DNA from: Desmodesmus armatus
Lineage: Eukaryota > Chlorophyta > Chlorophyceae > Sphaeropleales > Scenedesmaceae
DNA length: 64,000 nucleotides
Assembly (NCBI GenBank): GCA_007449985.2
Contig: VIIQ02000163.1
Coordinates: 164,909 to 228,908, forward strand
Reading direction: 5' to 3'
Shown: positions 1 to 19,200 of the stretch, in pieces
How positions within the stretch are numbered: the first letter of the stretch is position 1
Layout: the number at the start of each line of letters is the position of its first letter
The notes under the pieces: model-generated
What the model was told of the DNA's origin: nothing
Databases searched by the model: none
What the model saw: the letters and a program-made list of their open reading frames with translations, nothing else
Translations under genes and position numbers: made by a program

Positions 1-1765
1 CAGTGCCCTGTGCCATTGTCCAGGCAGCTGGTGGCAGCAGCAGTTATGCATTTACAACACACCATCACGTGCTTCAAGTTAATATTGTTTTATTGCTACT
101 ATCTTGCCTGGATGTTACAGCAAGGCTTCAGCACTGGCACCAAGTGTCAACCAGAGGTTTCTCTGCAAGGTGCAGCGTGGATCATGGACCCCTCTGCTAG
201 ATGAGGGGTGTGTTGTCCGCTGGCCTAGCATAGCTTGATGCTGTGACAACAGCAAATGGCACTGAGTCGAACTCTGCTGGATCTGCTTACAAGGGTCCAG
301 CTTGTGATGCGGCATGCCATACAGAGTCTGTACCATTAGTCTAGTATATACCTTACCTATCGCAGATTCTATCTTGCTATTACGGCTATCTATGCTTCAC
401 CACACACCGACATCACCCGCTGTTGCCGACAGCAGTGATGGGCTCTGAGCAGTCTATGCTGTGGTAGCATGGCATCATTGAAGGGCTAGTGGTCTGGGAG
501 ACATGGCAGTGTTGAGTGTGTTATGAACTCATTCATTGGGTGCCACGCGGTGACGGTTGAATGGCGGTTTGTGTTGCGCACTGCAGTTGACGCCCGTCAA
601 TTCCGCCCCTGAGGGGCCCTCTGTGCTGCGGGGCTTTCAGTTCGAGTCTGCTGTTGCTTGCCTTGTTGTCGAGATGTGCCTGTGGATTTGCTCTTGGAGT
701 TTGATCCATCAGCTTGGTGCATTATGGTCGCTGCATAATGTGGGCTAGGCAATGCCATATGCAACAGCTCCAAGGTCACACTGTGCAGTCGCTTGGGTGA
801 CACTTTACTAGAGCAAAGTGGTGTACACGTCTGTGATGTTGAAGGTAGGATGACTGACTGCCAGCTGTGTACGGTGGGACTCCCACCGTGTGTGCTGACC
901 ATGTGTGCTGCAGTGCAGCACACACGGTTGCAGCTGCAAGGAGTGTGCGAGCGTGCACAGCAACAGTAGGGTCTTGCGGTGTATTTCCCATCCCGGCACA
1001 CTGGTGTATCATACACTGTGTGAGACCGGCTAGTGGCACTAGTTTGAGCGGCTGCGGCATGCTTTGATGGGATCTCTGTTATGTATTGAAGGGAAGGGAT
1101 AAAAATGTGCTGAGGTGGGCATGACCGGTAGAACAACTGGGCAAAGTCTTGCTCTACGTCAATGCGCAACACCAAGACTGACGCATGGGTTGGTACTTTG
1201 ATGAGATCTCCTGAGGGTGTCTGCCAGAGGCTGGATGATCCCCTTCCATACAGCTGTGAATGCTGCCAGGCGGCCAGGGGGGAGGGGCTGTGGCCGATGC
1301 TGCATTTGAGTGTGGGGTCCGGGGCCGACCCAGTCATTGGCATGCATTTTGAAGGTATGATGTATACTTGAATTTGTCTGCAGCATGGCTGCAAGCGTCA
1401 TTAGCAAAAGGGTGTTAGTGAAGTCGACAATTATTTGTCTCTCTGTTCTGGAGGAGAGGTAACAGCGGAGGCGATATTGCAGTTGGGCACCTGTAACCAA
1501 TTCCTGAGTGATTACACCCTGCATGCATGTGGTCAAGGCCCGACAAAGTGAGAGTGCACATGTGGAACCCCATCTATTGAGTGTATGCAGGTCAAAGTTC
1601 CCAACCGTTGAATTGGTTGCACGCGGTGGGCCACTCTGCCCAGGCCGCACCAATGGACTCCAACAGAACCAACGGAATCCCGGGGTTTCCAATGAGAGTG
1701 AAACACAGCGGCTCCAGCCCGAGTCAAGAGCATTGCTGGGCTGGCTTGATAATGTGAAGTTATAA
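1..1765. other. Left flank, no gene recognised
   Basis: No reading frame here has codon bias, a recognisable motif or a consistent exon structure. The open frames overlap on both strands and read as unstructured His/Cys/Ser-rich peptides. I see no RNA gene or mobile-element termini. Confidence 0.5.
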
Positions 1766-2155
1766 CAGTACAGTACAGTACAGTACAGTACAGTACAGTA
1801 CAGTACAGTACAGTACAGTACAGTACAGTACAGTACAGTACAGTACAGTACAGTACAGTACAGTACAGTACAGTACAGTACAGTACAGTACAGTACAGTA
1901 CAGTACAGTACAGTACAGTACAGTACAGTACAGTACAGTACAGTACAGTACAGTACAGTACAGTACAGTACAGTACAGTACAGTACAGTACAGTACAGTA
2001 CAGTACAGTACAGTACAGTACAGTACAGTACAGTACAGTACAGTACAGTACAGTACAGTACAGTACAGTACAGTACAGTACAGTACAGTACAGTACAGTA
2101 CAGTACAGTACAGTACAGTACAGTACAGTACAGTACAGTACAGTACAGTACAGTA
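1766..2155. repeat. (ACAGT)n pentanucleotide array, about 78 units
   Basis: An essentially perfect pentamer tandem repeat of 390 bp. A five-base unit without a stop is open in all frames, so it creates long artificial reading frames (QYSTV or YCTVL repeats). Immediately to the right, at 2157-2194, lies a copy of the dispersed core described at 2917, in the same relative orientation as at other sites. Confidence 0.97.
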
Positions 2156-2156
2156 A

Positions 2157-2194
2157 ATGGAGGACAGAGTCCCAACCTCGGCATTAGCCAGCGA
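2157..2194 (+). repeat. Dispersed core element, truncated copy
   Basis: The segment reads GACAGAGTCCCAACCTCGGC and continues through TAGCCAGCGA, matching the cores at 2917, 7003, 9065 and 29206. It directly abuts the (ACAGT)n array and is cut off after about 38 bp. Confidence 0.75.
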
Positions 2195-5100
2195 AGTATA
2201 CAACACATATCACTTTACTTAGTAATTTATTCATGACGCAATCGGTAGCCACCTGTCGTACCCGTGAAAGAGTCACTGCATCAGCATCATTTACCGTTGC
2301 TGGCAGCAACCCGGGCCAGCATGGCTGGCAGCAGCATCCATAGCTACTACTACTTTACTGGGGGCAAGGCCTTGCCAACCACGTTGCAGCACATGGCCAG
2401 CGAGCCAATCTAGGCTCATGCGACATCCTTCACTTCGTAGACCAGTCTCTCAAGACAGGTCGAGCAATTCCAGGCTTCTATGTCCCACAGATGTGCTGCA
2501 AGAGCCACTGTGCTGCTGCAGACCGTGATGACATGACACTGACGATCAACCAAACGAAAGATATGTTGCAACCGTACCAATGGTTCAACTCGGGCCGGGG
2601 GTGTGACCACTAACTTGGAGCCTTGGTGGCCTCTTCAGTCCTTTGAAACACATAACTACCACAACCGGCACCTCACACACTGTGTGCTTAGTGGCTGAGC
2701 ATGGCAACCCCCCCCCCCCCCCCATGTGCCATGCCAATGCACCTGCAGTACACTACTGTATCGTGCACTGCACCAGTGGTGCAAATTTGCACTTCAAACC
2801 CCTCGCAGGAAGGTGCTGGCACCATGCAATTGACCGGCCTTGCAGCAGAGCTTCGTGCGCACTCGAGTTACAGTCAAGATCCAGTGTAATGCAAAACAGT
2901 ACAGAACAGTACAGTAATTGGGGACAGGGTCCCAACCTCGGCACTAGCCAGCGAGCATTGGGCTCATGAGGGTGCCCAGAGGGCCTACTTGCGTACCCCG
3001 CTCTCTTAGGTCAGGTGTGAGGGCGATTGAAATCACCACCAACCCAGCCGTCAATTCCAGTAGCACCCCACCAATTGATTTCAGTGGGGGGCTCAGCACC
3101 ACCTAGTGCCAGCCCCCGGCAGGAGTCTCAGACACTCTGATCGATGGTAGGCGCTGCCGCACCTCTCGCAGTAGGCATGGATTGAAAAAACAGCGCTCCA
3201 ATTATTACGTCACATGCAGATGCCCAGTGGGCATGGCATGCCAATGCATCTGCAGTACTATACCATATAGGAAGTGGTGCAAATTTGCACTGCAAATCTC
3301 GTTGAAGCAAGACGCTGCCACCGTGCAACCCGCCTCGCAGCTGAGCTGCATGTACTCTCAAGTAAATAAGGTAACAGTCAAGAAACAGTATGAATATGCC
3401 AAAGCAGCGATCCAAGTATTATGTCAGAGACAGGCGAAGATATCCCAAGGCCCAATCACTGGCATCAGTACCGTACTGCTACGGCGTAGCAGTGACTGCT
3501 GACACCGTATTTGTAACTATGTTGCCTGCATCATGCGGCCACCACCACCACCACCACCACCACCACCACCACCACCACTGGTGGTGGTAGCAGCAGCAGT
3601 GCGGCAGCAGCAGCAGATACAGTGTGCCACAGCAGCAGCAGATACACTGTGCCATGGCATGCCGCACTGCAGCATGCAGCCAGACCGTCGGGTTGCTGAG
3701 CCTTGTTTGGCCCACAAAAGGGTGATCACCATGAGCACTGCCGGTCCCTTATCCAGTAACAAGCTAGTAGTACTACAGGGCTTGTGGAACAGTCAGCCCC
3801 ACTTTCATGAAAGGGTTGATCAACCCTGCCAGCTTCCGAAGAGGAAGATGTTGTGCGGGCATCGGCCAGGAAGCTCTCCTGATCGGCGATAGTGCCAGGG
3901 ACCCAGTGCACCCCGGCAGCGCCGCCCGCGGTGGCACCCTTTGAACCTGACTACCGTCTCCACAAGCTGTTTTACTCAACACCATAATCTTTGCCACCCG
4001 GCGGCACATGTGGCACATCTTTCAGATGTACCAGTGGCATGTTAGTCATCACAGTATGGGTAGAGTATTCAGCAACATCAAACATCAAGGTTGACAATCA
4101 CCCAATCGTGTACTGCATCCTCGATCCCGGGCAGAGTGCTCTGAAATCCGATTGCTGCTCGGAGCACCGATCTGCACAGCATCGTGCTGTGGAACACAGT
4201 GTGGAACACAGTGTACCATTCAACATGAGTTGGCCAATATGGTGTGTGCTGTCTCAGCGGCATTTCAAGCCTCACATTCCTCTGCCATAGTGAGCTTCAG
4301 GCATGGGGAGACCCCTTGAAACCTTTTGAAAATGGCAAAGGGGGGTAGCTGACTCAACCGGCTCCGAACCGGCTCCGGCCAGTAGCCACCATAGTTGTTA
4401 GAAGCCATGGCTGGATATGCAATCAGCATTTCTGCTCGTACATGCCAGGCCGTGAGCAGAAACAATCATAACCCCACATATACTAAACCCTCAACCCTAC
4501 AACACGTAAAGCATGGGTGCAGATGCAGCCCTTGCGCTTCAAACTGACATGCGTACAAGTGTTGTACGTCATCTCCCATCGTAGCACACCCTGTTGGGTC
4601 CCCAACAAGTGTGCTGCAAATGACACAGACAAGCCACTGGCCGGGCCCTCAGTCTGGCGGCGGCTCCAACCGTTACTGTTGTTGAACAACAGCTCCTTCG
4701 CAACACCGCCTGTCTACGGCTTGCTGGCGTAAGCAAGGATAACAGTTTGTAGTAAGCAGCCTGTGTGACAGTCATTGTGAGGTTAAATTCCTCCTGATCT
4801 TATGCTGGTCACCACGCATCATCAGCTGTCGGCTAGTGCAGCACAATCTTTGGCGTGGCGCCCAGATGTCGGGCGCGCCAGCAACAGCGAGGAGCACATC
4901 AGCAGTATCGACAGTACTGCAATTCTGAAATATCTCTGTATGCAGCGCTACAGCAGCTGCAGAGGGCACAGTCATACCGCGGCGGTCCTAAACCCTGAAC
5001 CCTAACCGCCAGTCCAGCAAGTACACAGTCACCTGTTTGTAATCTGCAAGCCTCGACTCCAGGCGGCCGATGTTCTGCCAGGATGCGAGCATAGGGAGGC

Positions 5101-5387
5101 TGCAAGACCGATACAATCCAGAGCATCCCAACCCCGTCAGCAACGAGATCAACTCACGTTGTAGCAAAAGAGAAATGGTAGGACGCGCCACCGAACAGCC
5201 CCCAGCGGGGCTGTTCACAGCACATCGGGCTCGAACGACGACAAGCAAAAGAGCAGGTGCTGAAACCATTCTGAAAGCACAAGCGCCACAATCAGTGAGA
5301 ACAAAATACAAAACATAATCCCGCGCCCATGAATGCAAGTGTCCAGAAGGAAGGTTTCGCTTATCTTCAAGCGAACGACCTCGGATA
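2195..5387. other. Intergenic stretch with short repeats, no gene recognised
   Basis: It contains a C run (2709-2723), a further dispersed core (2917), a (CAC)n tract (3539-3579) meeting a GTGG stretch, and telomere-like CCCTAAA/CCCTAAC fragments near 4986-5007. The right part presumably includes the 3' UTR of the minus-strand gene ending at 5388, but I found no clear TGTAA signal on that strand. Confidence 0.5.
2896..2995 (+). repeat. Dispersed core element behind short ACAGT run
   Basis: A short ACAGT run (2896-2916) is followed by a core carrying GGGTCCCAACCTCGGCACTA, then GCCAGCGAGC and CTCATGAGGGTGCCC. It is nearly the same as the copies at 9057 and 29196. The pentamer lies on the left when the core is read in this orientation. 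It resembles a short retroposon whose end is a variable pentamer tail; no coding capacity is seen. Confidence 0.8.
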
Positions 5388-10859
<5,472 letters not shown>

Positions 10860-10885
10860 CTGGGCGGAGAATGGGCATGGGGGGG

Positions 10886-11010
10886 AGGTATTGATATGGG
10901 ATGTAGGTATGTATGGGATGCAGCTATGCCATGATGGGATGTATGTATGTATGGGATGTATGTATGGGATGTATGTATGTATGGGATGTAAATATGTATG
11001 GGACGTGTCA
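10886..11010. repeat. GGGATGTATGTATGT-type tandem repeat
   Basis: A degenerate repeat of GGGATGTATG and GTATGTAT units. No coding sense is seen on either strand. It lies upstream of the first resolved exon of copy 4 and is probably intronic. Confidence 0.75.
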
Positions 11011-11764
11011 GTGCAACACTTCTTCTGCACTGCTTCCAAACTCAATGTGAGCTGCCTTTGGGAGGGGGGGGGTGAGTGAGTGGATGCCAAGCTAGAAAAT
11101 TCTAGCAGCAAGAACCAGTGCTTCACCTGCTGTTGCTGCTACTAGCAATGCTGTAAGTGATGACATAATATGTACTGGTTCACTCCGTGATGCTGCCAGC
11201 TACCAGCTGTCAGCTGCCAGATTGCTGATGCATTTACTGCCCCGCTACTCAGTAGTACTGTTTCATCTGTCTGCATCCAAATGACTGCCCCTCATGTCGT
11301 TGCTGTGGCTGTGTGCTGTCTCTGGACGTACTGTCGATCCCACTACTAGTGATGATCACTGACCCACTATCACTGGCACTGTACCTTTATGGCTGCTGCC
11401 ATCTCTTCCATTTTCTTGTCTGTGCACATGTGTGGCATCACAGGCCTGCAGCAACCAGGGCACGCACAACATTCAAGCGTCTTCGGGGATGCTGCTGCTG
11501 GGCAAGAGCTGCGGGGGTGGCAGCGGCGCTGATTGCATGCTCCTGCTTCCTCTTTGTCCTCTGCTGCTGATGGTGCTGGTATGACTGTTATTCAAACTGT
11601 AGGAAGCTGTCTGGATACAAGCACTGCTGCAGCACTAGTGGGCAGGACTGCCTGGCCAGTGTCAACTACCAGCCAGCCCACATGTGCATGGGTGTGTCGC
11701 TCAGTGATGTGAGAGGTTGAATATTTATTGAAAGGGTGTTCGTTTTCAAAAGTACGGAGCCCAC

Positions 11765-11841
11765 CTTGAGGCCTCGTCTTCAGCCTTTTGCACTCCTGTC
11801 TGCTCCATGCTGGACATGGCTGTCGTACTGAAGCGAAAGCC
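11765..11841 (-). CDS. Possible upstream exon of coiled-coil copy 4
   Basis: A 77-bp minus-strand frame is bounded by CGTTGCAG and a GTGGGC donor and encodes GFRFSTTAMSSMEQTGVQKA and a short acidic tail. It is the only exon-like segment upstream of 10859. Its donor phase does not join the 135-bp exon in frame, so an intermediate exon would be needed, or it is not an exon. Confidence 0.25.
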
Positions 11842-14800
11842 CTGCAACGGATTCAAAGAGTATGTACAGGTCGAAGTGCCTTGACAATACTGGATGCAGC
11901 TGCCCTTCAGAAGGAATTGATGCGGAGCTCGAAGCACTGCGTGGGCATATTTGAAGCAGTGGCAGCTGTGTATTTGCTTGCGATAAGCAGAAGAAATACG
12001 TATGTATGGCTGGGACATGCAGTGCACAGGCAGAAGGCCGGGGGCAAGCGGCTTGCCTCACTCTTGCGGTTAAGCTTCAGAATTTGCCTTCTAAATTTTG
12101 CACGTGACCCTTTGAAGCTGCTTTCAAGGTCAGAAGCAGAAGCATATGCGCCAATTTGCAGCGTTCCCAGCAAGTGTGCCGCTGACTCTGCCATGTAATT
12201 GGTCAAACCGTACAGCAGCATTAGTTCTTATATGCGGCGAATGAGGAGCAATAGATCGCCTGAAACCGCCCTTGTGATTCCAGACATCTGCAACAAATGA
12301 TGTCGCTGCATGTGAACGGTGCATGTATTAGTACACGCCAGTACACGGGTTCAGCATGCCATGTTCATTGTCTCCTTTCGAAATTGTATATACTACTGTC
12401 CACCACCTCTCCTGTCCAATCTGCTGTACCGAACGCCCCCAAGAGGCAACCTACTTTGCGAAGATCTATGGACAGGTAGGCTGACCTACCAGCTGCAGTC
12501 AGTGTAGAAGGGCTGCAAGTCTCTGATTGGGCGGATGGCTGCTGAATACGTGACGGATTTGTCAAAGTACCGCTGAAGAATCCACTGACTCCCTGTTGAC
12601 GTCGGTAGCACTGCACTGCAGCAGGACGTTCCTACTGCCAACAGACTAGTGCACGGGGGGGGGGGGGGGGGGGGGGGGGTTCTACCTATTCTAGGCCACG
12701 GGGATCTGGCACTGCCACTGCTGCTGCTGAAAACTTTTTCTTGATGTAAGGGGCATATCCACATAGTGGTGATATGAACTCGGCAATGCAGCTCACAGCA
12801 GATCGCCTGGTCAAGCCAGGACCAGCACCAGACCAGAAAGCCGGTTGGAATCCCAGTGCGAACAGACCCAGGAGCGCCCGGCTCCTTTGAAGCCGTCACC
12901 TACAGGAACCCAGCAACACACATCTTGGTGTTCAAGTCATGCTCACAGCCCATACCAGCAGTCACACTCTGGCAAGGCATCAGTAAGCAGCAGCTGCTAC
13001 ATAACAACCGGTGACAAACCCAGCACATGTTGGCAGCTGCGCGCTGCACATCACCAACATCATGTTGCCGGGCAAGTACCTGGTCACAAGACAATGGCTA
13101 GTATCGACTGAAAGCATGCATGCATGCCTTGCAAAGATGTCTCACACCAAACTTGATAACAAGGTTCACATGCACAACCAAACATGGTGAAGTCACATGC
13201 ACATGTTTTTTTTTGTTTTACCAGGGGGGGCGTAATCCCAGGGACATGCACATGTCCCTAGAACCCTCTGTACATGCACCAGCCTGGTCTGTAGTACAGA
13301 CCGGCTGTGGTGCTGACTGACTGCCGGAATCAACAACAACCCAGCACATACTGCCAGTGTGGCACACCTTACCCTTAACATGGGAAATCGTGCATATTTA
13401 CGGCAGTGTGTGCACGCAAAGGGTACCCAGCTCCTCAATGCCTGTTCAAGTCCCTCGATTGCCCAACTTGCAGCCTGCACAGGCCAGTAACCTGCACCTG
13501 ACACAAGCTCAGCCGTGGCCAGAGCCCTAGAGTAACCCCACTGTCCAGACACTCACCCCATGACGCACACATGCAGCTGGCAAGGAATGTTGCGTGGACC
13601 AGACGACATGCACCGTAACAAAATTGGCATCGCAGACATGTCAGACTGCAGCCATCATACCTGACCAGCAGCTGACCCATGCCGCCATACTGCGGCAGTC
13701 CTACATGCTAAATTGAAAACGTGCCAGCCAAGAGGGCATGGACATCCAGGCTGCAGCTCCATAGCTGTAGCAGCTGCTATGATTCTGGAACAGCTGCAGG
13801 CAGTGATGCTTGAAAAGTGATCCACTGCATTCCAGTGGTAGACGCGCTGTGTACACATGGCATGCGTACCCTGATCCTGTGCGGCACAAATGAGACCCTG
13901 TAGGCGCAGGCAGGCCAACTGCACCCACACTGAAACGTTTAGAGTCTGACAGCTGCTTGAACACCTAGATACACGGTGTGTAAACCACTGCAAAGAAAGA
14001 CATACAGCTCAGCATGTAGGGCATACAGCTACATACAGCTACAGGTGCAACCTTGAAAATTGTTGGCCCCATACAGACCCCACGCTCAGCATTCGGAATG
14101 CTGCATTGGGAATGCTGCATTCGGAATGCTGCAACCACTAGCAGGGGGCACCCGCGTCACTATCAGCACGTCAGTTGCAGACCCATGCAGCATGATGCCT
14201 ACAGCCAGGACAGCGTCAATGTTTTCTTGGCCCCTTTCCTTGCGCCACCAACACTGCTTCCAGCAAAGTTTGCTGCCCCACCTGCTGCAACCACTGGCTG
14301 ATAAAAATGCTGTGATGTGTAAGAGGCCCTCTGGCCTCACCAAACTGCCCGTTACCCTGCCAGCAATGCAATGGCGGACTGTCTGCATTTACCTCATCAA
14401 GAAAGATCTCTAGATTATCTAGGGCTTTACACCCGCGTGTGCACACTAAGGATCTGTCACCAACAACACAACTTGCACATCAGGGCACCCCCTGCAACAT
14501 GCCCTCTCGCGGTGCACTTGTGCAAACCATATATCAGGCACAGAACACCCAGCATGGTGTTCACCGGACGTGCTGCATGCAGAGATGCTCCCACATCCTC
14601 ATGTGTTAGCGTGGGTGCGTGGTCGACACACAACTGTGTGTGCTTGACCACCACAGTTGCTTGCTTTTGAAAAGCCTCCTATGGACACACACATAGATGC
14701 TCTCCACCCAGCTTTGGGTTGGTAAACCAATGACTGGCCCATTCAAGCCAGTGTTTTGCAGCAGCTGCTCTGCATGTCACAGCAGCTGCACTGCAATCCA

Positions 14801-15390
14801 GACGGCCTGAATACCACTGTGACATGTTATCAAGCATTGGCCTGTAAGCATTCCAGAACACGCTCAGCCCAGCTTCTGCACTGCAGCCTGCAGTCCAGGC
14901 GGCCTGGACAACTGACTGGGCACGCATGGGTTGACCCTGAGCCTGTAACATCACGTGGTATGATACCACTGAGTGGTCTGGTATGATACTCAGTATCACT
15001 TGAAGCGGTTGGACCTCACTCACTGAGTGTGCAGAGCTCTGCACTCGAGTCTGCAATGCTTCAGCCTCACATCAGCAGAACGCTGGCGCGCCGCTCGTGA
15101 CAAGCTTGCACTGAAAGGCGTCACGCCAGTGGGCTCTATGGTAGCGGCGCCCTTGGCTGGAGTTGGTCCCACTGACGTGGCACAATGCTGAGGTGCGAAC
15201 TCTGCTTGCCTTCCTTCTCCTACAGCTGCCCTGAACTGCAGTACCTGACCGAGATCAGCTAACTCCGAATGACGTGGCGCTGCACCAAGGCTGCAGACGC
15301 TGTATGGCTCCGTCAGTGTTAGGATCAGGGAGGCTTCAGCTGCACTGAACTGCAGTATCTTGCTGCCAGCAATCGGATCAGCTCAGTCAG
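11842..15390. other. Between coiled-coil copies 4 and 3, no gene recognised
   Basis: It presumably contains the 5' region of copy 4 and the 3' UTR of copy 3. There is a G run (12655-12680) and three adjacent copies of a 16-bp unit GGAATGCTGCATT(C/G)GG at 14095-14133. Open frames on both strands lack codon bias or motifs. Confidence 0.45.
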
Positions 15391-15999
15391 TCAGTCAGTA
15401 ATGCTGCCGAGGCTCTCCATTAGAAACTTTCTATAGTCGTTCTGCTGCCTTGCCAGCTGCTGTGTCGAGTCCACCCTGTCACCCAGCCCCACACACGGCT
15501 CATCTTTGTCAGGGCTGCTGCTGCACGCTGCTGCTGCTGCTGCTGAAGAGCCCAACCCCTGGGGTGCCTTTCTGCTGGTAGGGCTGGCTGTACTGGTATG
15601 TCTGCGGGTGGGGCTGCTGCTGCGAACGGCAGCAGCGGCAGCTGCTGTCCGACTGGTCACTGCGGAGTGTCCTGCAGCGTGTCCTGCTGCAATGGGTCGC
15701 GCATGCCTGGGGCTCCGGGGTCTCCTACTGCTGCTGCTGCTGGCTTTGGAGGGGCTGCCACCAATCCGGATGCTGGTAGCCTCAAGCCACCGGTCAAAGC
15801 TTGCTGTGTTAAGACTCTGACTGTGACTGTAGCTGTGGCTGGTTGTCAACGGCAGTGATTTGAGAGCTCTGCTGCCGGGGCTGCTGCTGCTGCTGCTGCG
15901 TGTGAACCCTTCGCCGCAGGTTTGAGCAGAGGAGTTCTTGTAGATGAGCGTCCCTGGCTCAGCAGTCCACGGCGGCCGCTGCTGCTGCTGCTGCTGCTG

Positions 16000-16068
<69 letters not shown>

Positions 16069-16204
16069 TTGAGTTTGATGTTGGTGCTTCTGCAAAGCAT
16101 GCACCGTCAGCTTCTGCAAGCGCTCCTGCGGTTGCTGCTGCTGCTCCAATGGTTCCAGCTGCCGCTGCCGCTGCTGCTGCTGCTGCTGCTGCCGCTGCCG
16201 CTGC

Positions 16205-16290
<86 letters not shown>

Positions 16291-19200
16291 AGTTGAGCCC
16301 CTGAATCTATCCATGCCCTCTTCCGCCTCAGCACATGCCTCACAAACAGTCTCAAGGCTACGCTCAAGGCCTGTACGTGCAGCAGAATGTGCGCTGTCAA
16401 ATCCCGAGCTGCTGCTGTATGGGAGCTGCCGCAGCGGCTGCTGCTGCTGCTGCTGCTGCCGCTGCTGCTGTTGCTGCTGCTGCTGTGGGTGCCTCTGCTG
16501 CTCCAGGTACTGTTGAAGGGCTTCGGCCTGCTTCTCCAGTACCTGGTGTTCACCGATCGGTTGGGGCTTTCCAGGCTGGACAGCTGCACTATCGCAATCA
16601 GAGTCTGATGCACGGCTGCAAGCCTTGCGAGCAGTAGTACCTGCTAGCCTACTGCCCCCACTGTGCTTGCTGTTGCTACTGCTACCATATGCTGCTGAGA
16701 GAGCGGCCAAGGGCGGCAATGCAGCACCTGTGGCCCTTGTTTCAAGGGGTCGAAGGGGGAAATAAGACAGGACGGTTTCGGCGCTGCTGCTGCTTCTGGC
16801 TGCTGCTAATGCAGTCTCGATGGAGAGGGTGCGGGCTGGCTGGTGGCGGTGGGGAGGGGACTCGGCTGCTGGCATGCCACACTCGCCTGCGCACAGCAGC
16901 AGCAGCAGCAGCAGCAGCGGCGGCATGAGGAATTTATAGGATAATCAGGCCAGCCTGTTGACTCCTTAGCCTTCGGGAGCTTAGGTGCTGGTAGAGGGCC
17001 TTCCTGATTATGTGGGCGTGTAGCAAGTATGATGCTGTGCTGCAAATCGCGGTTGTTGCAATCATGCAGAGCCCTTCTACACACCATAACGTGTGTCAGT
17101 TATTTGTGGGTAGTGCAGTGACTTCCAATGGAATGGTCACAGCTGGTGGTTCCACAGATGGAAATATCGCACTCTCTGTTGCAAGGCTGCTTGCAGTTGC
17201 AATGCAAGGGTCTTGCTTCCTGGCCCGCTGGCCTCCCACCAAACGCCTTCCAAGGCGTGGCAGTGACTGCACCCTCTCCCAACGTCCTCACTGCAACAAT
17301 CCAAGAGCAACACCTCTGCCGACAACTCAAGGTCACCTTCTGCCAACCACCACTTCTTTTTGAAAGTCAACAGTAACTATTCAAACTACAGCTTGTTCAA
17401 ACACTTGAACCACCCACCAGAGTTCCTGAAGGATGGGAGCTGTGCCACAGTGCCGCCAGTGCTGCCACCAGCAGATCCACCCCCGGCATCTGCGGCACCA
17501 GGCCTCAAACTGGCTGCTGCTGCAGCCAAGTGCCTGGGGGCCCAGCCCTGTGTAGGGCCAGGGCGTGCTGTTGCATCCATGTTGGTGTTGTGATGGGGGC
17601 CGAGTTGTGTGTCAGTGGTCGGCTGGGAGCCTTTGGGGGTGCCTGGAGAGCTTGCCATTGCTAGCAAGCCTTGGCAGGCTTCCAGCTGCTGGCTGAGCTT
17701 GCTGTGCCTCTCCCTGCAGGTGACAGTACAGTGCAGTACTCAGCATGCGGCGCTACAGTACAGTACAATCCACTACAGTGCAGTGCAGTACAGTACTCAG
17801 CAGGTGACTGTACAGCGCAGTACTCAGCATGTGATGCTACAGTACAGTACAGTACAGTACAGTACAGTACAGTACAGTACAGTACAGTACAGTACAGTAC
17901 AGTACAGTACAGTACAGTACAGTACAGTACAGTACAGTACAGTACAGTACAGTACAGTACAGTACAGTACAGTACAGTACAGTACAGTACAGTACAGTAC
18001 TCAGCATGTGACATGTCAAAGGTTCGATACAGAGGTGAGGATCCCCTGAAGATAGCCCATTGTTGTGCAGCTACTGTGGCTATGTCGCGACATGTACTGG
18101 CATTTTGCGTGCACTGCAAGCTGTGCCTCTTGCATACGCTGGTCTCTCTATGGAACTAGAATTCCCTGGATCCCCCATAGATTTGGAACCAGTGCTGCCA
18201 GCAGCAGTAATGAGCGTTTCTTGTTCTGCCTGCAGCCTCTGCTGGCTCGTGCTGGGAATGACATTCCTTCCGCAAGGGGACGGAGGTATCAGACTGCATG
18301 AACCCTTGGCTCGCTGGGTAGTGCTGGGGTTTGGGAACGCCCCCCCACAATCAGTGTACTGTTTTTACTGTACTGTACTGTACTGTACTGTACTGTACTG
18401 TACTGTACTGTACTGTACTGTACTGTACTGTACTGTACTGTACTGTACTGTACTGTACTGTACTGTACTGTACTGTACTGTACTGTACTGTACTGTACTG
18501 TACTGTACTGTACTGTACTGTACTGTACTGTACTGTACTGTACTGTACTGTACTGTACTGTACTGTACTGTACTGTACTGTACTGTACTGTACTGTACTG
18601 TACTGTACTGTACTGTACTGTACTGTACTGTACTGTACTGTACTGTACTGTACTGTACTGTACTGTACTGTACTGTACTGTACTGTACTGTACTGTACTG
18701 TACTGTACTGTGTCAGACTGAATGGGAAAATCCCGCTGCTTTGAGCGCCACCAAAGCCCAGAAGCTTCGCTCACTTTAGGGCACTTGCTGCACCCTCTGC
18801 TCTCTTGGCCCTTGCCAAAGCAGCATCCAGCTGCTGCGAGAGGTTCGACACCTCATGCTGCTGCACGACGAGCTCAAAGCCCTTCTGGCTGAGCTTCTGC
18901 TGCAGCAGTGACAACTTCTCCTTGTACTTCTCTGTGCGCTGGGTGACTGACAAGGTCTGCTGTGTGAAGTCCTCATCTTTCTTTGCAAGGACACCCTGAG
19001 GCAGTCAAACAGTGTACAGGCAGCAACAGCAGCAGCAGCAGCAGCAGCAGAACGAGTGAGATCTTCTACTTGTACTGCTCCATGTGAAGGCCTCATCTTC
19101 CTTTGCTATGGCGCCCTGAGACAGCTCACACATTTGCGACGGCAGCAGGAGCAATAGAAGCAGCAGCAGTGGGGCAGTGCATGAGTGGGGTGATGCCATG

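Noticed and set aside
1159..2208. Long minus-strand frame of 349 codons with YCTVL repeats
   Set aside because: It is produced by the (ACAGT)n array, which has no stop codon in any frame; the non-repeat part shows no protein character.
18060..18779. Plus-strand frame of 239 codons with YCTVL repeats
   Set aside because: Same artefact from the (TACTG)n array, lying in an intron of copy 3 on the opposite strand.
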